NCBI GenBank assembly: GCA_025666215.1
Contig: CP102593.1
Location: 2,493,001 to 2,557,000, forward strand
Direction of reading: 5' to 3'
DNA from: Xanthomonas campestris pv. phormiicola
GTDB taxonomy: Bacteria; Pseudomonadota; Gammaproteobacteria; Xanthomonadales; Xanthomonadaceae
Length of the DNA stretch: 64,000 bases
A model generated the notes under the pieces. That model saw nothing but the letters and a program-made list of their open reading frames with translations, was not told the origin of the DNA and made no database searches. This document shows positions 58,633-64,000 of the stretch, one piece after another; the first letter of the stretch is position 1; each line of letters opens with the position of its first letter. The position numbers and the translations under genes were made by a program.

Positions 58633-58655
58633 AAAAGGCGCTTCGGCGCCTTTTT
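58633..58655 (+). terminator. Terminator of guaA
   Basis: AAAAGGCGC-TTCG-GCGCCTTTTT, stem with UUCG tetraloop and a T run, 25 bases after the stop codon. Confidence 0.9.
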
Positions 58656-58822
58656 CGTTGGTGCGGTCCTGTAATCTTGGCTGCGACGCGGCCCGCCAGT
58701 CGGATGGCCGGCCTTCTTAGTCGTCCTACAGCTGCCCAACCCGGCCCGACGCGCCCTGCAGGGCGGTCGCGCAGGGTGGGAGCCGGTCGCTGGTCCCCCG
58801 GCACCTACACAAAAAAATCACT

Positions 58823-58852
58823 TTGCCGAACGTAGTGTGGTTGGCGTCTATG
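58823..58852 (+). promoter_or_regulatory. Putative promoter of the kaiC-like gene
   Basis: TTGCCG (58823-58828), an 18-base spacer and TCTATG (58847-58852). This would leave a leader of about 145 bases. Weak support, from hexamer match only. Confidence 0.3.
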
Positions 58853-59005
58853 GTTCGTGAACCTGACGCGCGCCCTGGCATGCGTCGTTCGTGGGATCCG
58901 GGCAAGGCGTGCTGGCGAAGGGGGCTCGTGCGAGCCGCTGCGCAGGGCCCGCAAGGGCGGCGGGCAACCGGCGCCTTCCATCCAAACGCAATCATGAGGA
59001 CGACC

Positions 59006-60532
59006 ATGACGCCCCATCGGCAGCTCGATCACGTGAATGGCGACGACCTGCCGCGCATCTCGACCGGCAGTGCGGGGTTGGACAACATCCTCGGCGGCGG
59101 CGTCGACCCCAATCGCCTCTATCTGTACGAAGGCCGTCCAGGCACCGGCAAGACCACGATCGCCCTGCAGTTCCTGCTGGAAGGCGCGCGGCATGGCGAA
59201 CGGGTGCTGTACATCACCTTGTCCGAGACCCAGCGCGAACTGCATCTGGTGGCCGCCCGCCACGGCTGGAGCATGAATCAGGTCGATGTGTTCGAACTGG
59301 TGCCGCCGGAGATCGTGCTGGATCCGGAACGCGAACTCACCGTGTTCCATCCCGCGGAAATGGAGCTGACCGAGACCACCAAGCTGATCTTCGACAAGGT
59401 CGAGCAGCTCAACCCCACGCGCGTGGTCCTGGACAGTCTTTCCGAACTGCGCCTGCTCGCGCAGAGCCCGCTGCGCTATCGCCGCCAGGTGTTGGCGCTG
59501 AAACATTTCTTCGCCAGCCGGCAGTGCACGGTGATCATGCTCGACGACCTGTCCTCGCAGGAAAACGACCTGCAGCTGCACTCCATCACCCACGGCGTGG
59601 TCTTGCTGGAGCAACTGGCCATCGACTACGGCGCCGAACGCCGGCGCCTGCGCGTGGTCAAGATGCGCGGCATCCAGTTCCGCGGCGGTTTCCACGACTT
59701 CACCATCGAGAAGGGCGGGCTGGAAATCTATCCGCGCCTGGTCGCGGCCGACCACAAGCACCACCACATCGACGAAGTCGCTCCCAGCGGCAACGACGAA
59801 CTGGACAGGCTGCTCGGCGGTGGGCTGGAGCGCGGCACCAACGCGCTGCTGCTGGGCGCGGCCGGCGTGGGCAAGTCCTCGCTGGCGCTGACCTATGCCA
59901 TCGCCGCGGCCGAGCGTGGCGAACACAGCGTGTTCTTCGCCTTCGACGAGGGGCGCGGCACCGTGGAGGCGCGCGCACGCACCCTGGGTCTGCCGCTCGA
60001 GGAGAAACTCCACACCGGACTGATCCGTTTCCAGCAGATCGATCCGGCCGAGATGTCGCCGGGCCAGTTCGCGGCCAACGTGCGCCGCAGCGTGGAAGTG
60101 GACGGCGCGCGGGTGATCGTCATCGACAGCCTCAATGGCTATCTCAATGCGATGCCGGACGAACGCTTCCTGATCCTGCAGATGCACGAACTGCTCAGCT
60201 ATCTGGGCCAGAAGGGCGTGCTGACCATCCTGGTCCTGGCGCAGCACGGACTGATCGGGCCGATGGAAACGCCGCTGGACCTCAGCTACCTGAGCGATTC
60301 GGTGCTGATGCTGCGTTATTTCGAGGTGGACGGCATGGTGCGCCGGGCGCTGTCGGTGGTGAAGAAGCGCAGTGGCAGCCACGAGAGCACCATCCGCGAG
60401 TTCCGGCTCAGCAGCAAGGGCCTGGACATCGGCTCGCCGATCAAGCAGTTCAGCGCGATCTTCAGCGGCACGCCGCGCTACAGCGGAAGCGATCTGCCCT
60501 TCATGGATTCCGCGGCGCATGAGCAGCAGTGA
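59006..60532 (+). CDS. KaiC-like double-domain RecA-type ATPase
   Basis: 508 residues, close to cyanobacterial KaiC (519). Two RecA-like halves: Walker A GRPGTGKTT at 43-51 and GAAGVGKSS at about 283-291. By eye it aligns with Synechococcus KaiC at a constant offset of four: E74 for E78 (E77 is S73), D314/E315 for E318/E319, T422 for T426, S427 for S431, and Y428 for phosphosite T432. The ATG at 59006 follows GAGGA at good spacing, better than the ATG at 58994. No kaiA or kaiB is present. The stop overlaps the histidine kinase gene by 14 bases. A signalling ATPase rather than a clock is likely. Confidence 0.9.
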   Translation: MTPHRQLDHVNGDDLPRISTGSAGLDNILGGGVDPNRLYLYEGRPGTGKTTIALQFLLEGARHGERVLYITLSETQRELHLVAARHGWSMNQVDVFELVPPEIVLDPERELTVFHPAEMELTETTKLIFDKVEQLNPTRVVLDSLSELRLLAQSPLRYRRQVLALKHFFASRQCTVIMLDDLSSQENDLQLHSITHGVVLLEQLAIDYGAERRRLRVVKMRGIQFRGGFHDFTIEKGGLEIYPRLVAADHKHHHIDEVAPSGNDELDRLLGGGLERGTNALLLGAAGVGKSSLALTYAIAAAERGEHSVFFAFDEGRGTVEARARTLGLPLEEKLHTGLIRFQQIDPAEMSPGQFAANVRRSVEVDGARVIVIDSLNGYLNAMPDERFLILQMHELLSYLGQKGVLTILVLAQHGLIGPMETPLDLSYLSDSVLMLRYFEVDGMVRRALSVVKKRSGSHESTIREFRLSSKGLDIGSPIKQFSAIFSGTPRYSGSDLPFMDSAAHEQQ

Positions 60533-62234
60533 GGCAACCGAAAACCGGGTGCTGGTCTACGCGCCGATCGGGCGCGACGGCGGGGCTTCGGTGGAACTGC
60601 TGCGGCGTGGCGGTGTGGTGGCATGCAACTGCGCCGACCTGGATGGCGTAGTGCGCGAGCTGAACATCGGCGCCGCTGCGGTGTTCATCGCCGAAGAAGG
60701 CCTGTTCGGCAAGGATGCGAGCGCGTTGTTCGCCTGGGCCGATGCGCAGCCGACCTGGTCGGATCTGCCGTTCGTGGTGCTGACCAGCCATCAGGAACAG
60801 CCGTCCGTGGTGACCTGGCGGCGCAGGCTGGTGGCCTCGCTGCGCAATGTCGCCCTGCTCGAGCGGCCGGTGCAGGCCATCACCTTGACCAGCACCATCA
60901 AGGCCGCGCTGCGCGCACGCGCCCGCCAGTACGAAGTGCGCTCGCTGCTGCGCGAGCAGGTTTCGGCGGCGCAGAAGCTGGAGGCGCAGGTGGTGGCGCG
61001 CACGCGCGAACTGGAGCAGGCCAATCGGTTGCTGCACACGCAGATGGACGAGCGCGCGCGGGTCGAGGAAACCCTGCGCCACGCGCAGAAGATCGAGGCG
61101 ATCGGACAGTTGACCGGTGGCGTCGCGCACGATTTCAACAACCTGCTGATGGTGATCTCCGGCGGGCTGGCGATGCTCGACATCCAGGCCGATCCGGCCG
61201 TGCGCAAGCGGTTGATGGATGGCATGCAGAAGGCCGCGCAGCGCGGCGCCGGGCTGACCCGGCAGTTGCTGGCGTTCTCGCGGCGGCAGCAGCTCAAGCC
61301 GGAGCCGGTCGATCTGACCCGGCAGATCGGCGGCATGCGCGAACTGCTGGACCGCAGCCTGCGCGGCGACGTGCACGTGGATTTCGATTTCGCCGATGGC
61401 CTGTGGCCGATCGAAGTGGATCCGGGCGAACTGGAACTGGTGGTGCTCAACCTGGCGGTCAACGCGCGCGATGCGATGCCCAATGGCGGCACCATCGTGG
61501 TACGGGCGCAGAACGTGCCGGGCCCGAGCAAGACCAACCCGGATTTCATCCGCCTGTCGATCGTCGACACCGGCACCGGCATGGCGCCGGAGGTGAAAGC
61601 GCGGGTATTCGAGCCGTTCTACACCACCAAGGACATCGGCAAGGGCTCGGGCCTGGGCCTGGCGCAGGTGCACGGGTTCGTGCAGCAATCCGGCGGCTCC
61701 ATCCACATCGACAGCGAGCTGGGGCAGGGCACCGCGATCCATCTGCTGCTGCCGCGCTCGTTCCGTTCGCCGGCACCGGACGAGCGGCATCTGGTGGACG
61801 TGCAGCAAGTGGCGCGCCGTGCCCAGGGCGAGGCCGGCTACGTGCTGCTGGTCGAGGACGACGACGAAGTGGCCGCGCTGGTCGGCGAAATGCTGCGCCA
61901 GCTGGGCTACCAGGTCACCCGCGTGGCCAGCGCGGCGGCGGCGCTGGGTGCGTTGGCCAACGAGCGCGTGGTGGACATCGTGTTCTCCGACATCATGATG
62001 CCCGGCGGCATGAACGGCCTGGAGCTGGTCCACGAGATCCGCATGCGGCGCCAGGAGTTGCCGATCCTGCTCACCAGCGGCTACGCGGAAGCAGCAAAGT
62101 CCGCGGCCGAGGCGCAGGGCGTGCAGATCCTGTCCAAGCCCTACCGGCTGGACGAACTGGCCACCGCGTTGCAGCAGGTGCGCGCCAATCCCGGCGCCCA
62201 GGACAAACCGGAAGCGGCGCCCCTGTATTCGTGA
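60519..62234 (+). CDS. Hybrid histidine kinase with N-terminal pseudo-receiver, partner of the KaiC-like protein
   Basis: 571 residues, no membrane helices. An N-terminal receiver-like fold (about 9-125) lacks the acidic pocket: it has VLVYAPIGRDG, and VFIAEEGL where the phosphoacceptor Asp would be. A coiled-coil linker follows (about 145-190), then HisKA with H204 in GGVAHDFNN, the ATPase domain (NLAVNARDAMPNGG, DTGTGMAPEV, GSGLGLAQVHGF) and an intact C-terminal receiver with D491 in VFSDIMMPGG. It overlaps the kaiC-like gene by 14 bases, suggesting that KaiC state is its input. The output partner is unknown. Confidence 0.88.
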   Translation: MSSSEATENRVLVYAPIGRDGGASVELLRRGGVVACNCADLDGVVRELNIGAAAVFIAEEGLFGKDASALFAWADAQPTWSDLPFVVLTSHQEQPSVVTWRRRLVASLRNVALLERPVQAITLTSTIKAALRARARQYEVRSLLREQVSAAQKLEAQVVARTRELEQANRLLHTQMDERARVEETLRHAQKIEAIGQLTGGVAHDFNNLLMVISGGLAMLDIQADPAVRKRLMDGMQKAAQRGAGLTRQLLAFSRRQQLKPEPVDLTRQIGGMRELLDRSLRGDVHVDFDFADGLWPIEVDPGELELVVLNLAVNARDAMPNGGTIVVRAQNVPGPSKTNPDFIRLSIVDTGTGMAPEVKARVFEPFYTTKDIGKGSGLGLAQVHGFVQQSGGSIHIDSELGQGTAIHLLLPRSFRSPAPDERHLVDVQQVARRAQGEAGYVLLVEDDDEVAALVGEMLRQLGYQVTRVASAAAALGALANERVVDIVFSDIMMPGGMNGLELVHEIRMRRQELPILLTSGYAEAAKSAAEAQGVQILSKPYRLDELATALQQVRANPGAQDKPEAAPLYS

Positions 62235-62321
62235 ATGCAGCCATAGTGGGCCCGGCCAGCGCGCCTGCGCCGAGTCGCCCAGGCCGCCGCGTCAGCGCGG
62301 TGCCTGGGTTCTTGCGCCGCC

Positions 62322-63674
62322 TCAGTGCAGCAGGGTATCGCCGAGCAGCTTCACGTTGAGCACCACGATCAGCGCGGCGATGATCCACGACAGCCAGACC
62401 AGCCAGCGCGGTGCGACCAGCGTGCCCATCTTGCGTTTGTCGGCGACGAAGCGCACCAGCGGGATCACCGCGAACGGCAGCTGCATCGACAGCAGCACCT
62501 GGCTCAGCACCAGCAGCTTGGCGGTGCCTTGCTCGCCGTACAGCCAGGTCACCACCACCACCGGCACGATCGCCAGGCCGCGGGTCAGCAGGCGCCGCGC
62601 CCAGGCCGGGATGCGCAGGTGCAGGAAGCCTTCCATCACGATCTGCCCGGCCAGCGTCGCGGTCACCGTGGAGTTGATGCCCGAGGCCAGCAGCGCCACC
62701 GCGAACAGGGTCGAGGCCACGCCGACGCCGAGCATCGGCGCCAGCAGTTCGTAGGCCTGCTCGATCTCCTCCACGTCGGTGCGGCCGTGCGCATGGAACA
62801 CCGCGGCGGCCAGCACCAGGATCGCGGCGTTGACGAACAGCGCCAGGCTCAGCGCGATGGTGCTGTCGGCCAGTGCCCAGCGCAGCGCCGAGCGGCGGCC
62901 GCTGTCGCTGCGCTCGTAGGCGCGGGTCTGCACGATCGACGAATGCAGGTACAGGTTGTGCGGCATCACCGTCGCGCCGATGATGCCGATCGCCAGGTAC
63001 AGCGCGGCCGGATTGGTCACCACTTCGGCGCGCGGGAGGAAGCCGGCCAGCACCTCGCGCAGCGGCGGCGCGGCCATCGCGATCTGCACCACGAAGCAGG
63101 CGAAGATCACCAGCAGCAGCGCGATCACGAATGCCTCCAACGTGCGGAAGCCGCGCCGCATCAGGTACAGCACCAGCAGCGCGTCGATCGCGGTGATGAT
63201 CGCGCCCAGGGTCAGCGGGATGCCGAACAGCAGCTTCAGCGCGATCGCGGTGCCGATCACCTCGGCCAGGTCGCAGGCCACGATCGCCGCCTCGCAGGCC
63301 AGCCACAGCAGGAAATTGACCGGCCTGGAATAGTGCTCGCGGCAGGCCTGCGCCAGATCGCGGCCGGTGGCGATGCCCAGCCGCGCCGCCAGCCCCTGCA
63401 GCACGATCGCCATCAGGTTCGACAGCAGGATCACCGACAGCAGCAGGTAGCCGAAGTGCGAGCCGCCGGCGATGTCGGTGGCCCAGTTGCCCGGGTCCAT
63501 GTAGCCCACCGAGACCATGTAGCCCGGCCCCAGGAAGGCCAGGAAGCGGCGCCAGCCGAGCCCGCCGCTGGGCACGGCGACGCTGCTGTTCATGCGTCCG
63601 AGGCTGCGCCGCGGCGGGCCGTCGGCCTGCGACCAGGCAGCGTTGGAATCGGGCAGGGGCATGGGATCGGCCAT
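62322..63674 (-). CDS. mntH: Nramp-family manganese transporter MntH
   Basis: 450 residues, about 11 membrane helices. Signature metal-binding motifs are present: [16 protein letters not shown] (DPGN) in helix 1 and [14 protein letters not shown] (MPHN) in helix 6. It imports Mn2+ (and Fe2+) with protons. It is divergent from mntR, with a perfect palindrome in between at the mntH promoter. A later ATG at about 63593 would remove a 27-residue soluble start; the longer form is kept. Confidence 0.94.
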   Translation of the reverse strand: MADPMPLPDSNAAWSQADGPPRRSLGRMNSSVAVPSGGLGWRRFLAFLGPGYMVSVGYMDPGNWATDIAGGSHFGYLLLSVILLSNLMAIVLQGLAARLGIATGRDLAQACREHYSRPVNFLLWLACEAAIVACDLAEVIGTAIALKLLFGIPLTLGAIITAIDALLVLYLMRRGFRTLEAFVIALLLVIFACFVVQIAMAAPPLREVLAGFLPRAEVVTNPAALYLAIGIIGATVMPHNLYLHSSIVQTRAYERSDSGRRSALRWALADSTIALSLALFVNAAILVLAAAVFHAHGRTDVEEIEQAYELLAPMLGVGVASTLFAVALLASGINSTVTATLAGQIVMEGFLHLRIPAWARRLLTRGLAIVPVVVVTWLYGEQGTAKLLVLSQVLLSMQLPFAVIPLVRFVADKRKMGTLVAPRWLVWLSWIIAALIVVLNVKLLGDTLLH

Positions 63675-63705
63675 GGCGGAAACGTGCGTGGGAATGGCGC
63701 GATCG

Positions 63706-63724
63706 AGTATATAGCACTTGCTAT
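63706..63724 (-). promoter_or_regulatory. MntR box and -10 of mntH
   Basis: The palindrome ATAGCA-CT-TGCTAT (63711-63724) resembles the ATAGC...GCTAT core of enterobacterial MntR sites. It overlaps by one base a -10 TATACT (63711-63706 on the minus strand), about 30 bases before the mntH ATG. Binding of manganese-loaded MntR would block mntH, and perhaps act on mntR as well. Confidence 0.65.
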
Positions 63725-63822
63725 TCTCTTTAGCATTGGCAAATCAAATCGCTGCGATAGGCGCGATTTCGGCCAGAATAGGCAGCGGCCGGCGTTCGCC
63801 GGCACCGGACAAGGGCGTTGCG

Positions 63823-64000
63823 ATGCAGAAAAGCGGGAAGTTGACGGCACCGGGGGCGGTGCTGCTCGACGCCGAAGTGCAGGTCGAGAGCTTCCGCCAG
63901 GTGCGCGAGGCGCACCGCCTGGAGCTGATCGAGGACTATGTGGAGCTGATCTCCGACCTGCTGGCCGACGGCGGCGAGGCGCGGCAGGTGGACATCGCCG
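63823..64000 (+). CDS. mntR: Manganese-responsive regulator MntR, 5' part
   Basis: Only the first 59 codons are inside the window. The reading [14 protein letters not shown] leads to [20 protein letters not shown] and [16 protein letters not shown], which fits the start of the DtxR-type winged helix of MntR (EDYVE..AD..A..GEAR..D). With Mn2+ the family represses mntH. Divergent orientation to mntH with a palindrome between supports the call. The metal-binding and dimerisation parts lie beyond the right edge. Confidence 0.85.
   Translation, partial: MQKSGKLTAPGAVLLDAEVQVESFRQVREAHRLELIEDYVELISDLLADGGEARQVDIA

Larger units (their letters stand above)
58608..59005. other. Intergenic region between guaA and the kaiC-like gene
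   Basis: 398 bases. It contains the guaA terminator and a plausible kaiC promoter (both listed). The stretch between about 58680 and 58800 shows no gene or repeat. The remaining leader of about 150 bases before kaiC is unexplained. Confidence 0.5.

Noticed and set aside
59006..62234. A circadian clock system
   Set aside because: No kaiA or kaiB in the window and a changed phosphosite; only a KaiC-type ATPase with a kinase is supported.

Overview
The window is GC-rich, gene-dense chromosomal DNA from a gammaproteobacterium of the Xanthomonadaceae, most likely Xanthomonas. This rests on gene order and protein types I recognise: ihfB-lapA-lapB followed by polysaccharide genes and galU, ndk-rlmN-pilF-rodZ-yfgM-bamB-der, an N-terminal-rhodanese MoeB, the 'transmembrane repetitive' protein next to nfuA, and the intergenic repeat families. 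It is family-level recognition by eye; no search was run. I see no rRNA, tRNA, CRISPR array, prophage or intact insertion sequence.

Layout. 1-1.8 kb is a scar: a frameshifted relaxase fragment abuts a 5'-truncated leuA. 1.8-8 kb holds a GacA-type regulator, RNase E (rne) and rluC. 8-15.3 kb holds a His-rich DUF3300 lipoprotein, zupT, a TonB-like lipoprotein, phhB, nfuA, a TonB-like membrane protein and two c-type cytochromes. 15.5-23.2 kb is an RND efflux operon with one adaptor and two pumps. 23.4-27.7 kb holds a TraB-family protein, the agmatine-to-putrescine pair aguB/aguA, a small secreted protein and rpmJ. 27.9-36.3 kb is a forward run: cmk, rpsA, ihfB, lapA, lapB, two polysaccharide genes and galU. 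36.4-40.8 kb is a reverse fatty-acid beta-oxidation operon led by a PsrA-like TetR repressor with a recognisable operator. 41-50.8 kb runs from ndk through rlmN, pilF, rodZ, yfgM, bamB and der to the molybdenum cofactor genes mobA, moeA and moeB. 51-54.3 kb has a K+/H+ antiporter, a hydrolase and a DUF1244 protein. 54.3-58.6 kb is folD, guaB and guaA. 59-62.2 kb is a two-domain KaiC-like ATPase coupled to a hybrid histidine kinase. The window ends with divergent mntH and mntR around an MntR-type palindrome.

The most unusual non-coding structures are three intergenic elements made of inverted arrays of a 7-bp repeat (between the thiolase and fadN-like genes, folD/guaB, guaB/guaA). The two arms at each place share the same sequence variant, and at guaA the array runs directly into the start codon with no Shine-Dalgarno. 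Other points are a predicted hairpin masking the rne Shine-Dalgarno, three genes whose -10 box sits where leaderless transcription would start at the ATG, and a KaiC homologue that aligns ungapped with cyanobacterial KaiC at key residues but has Tyr in place of one phosphosite.
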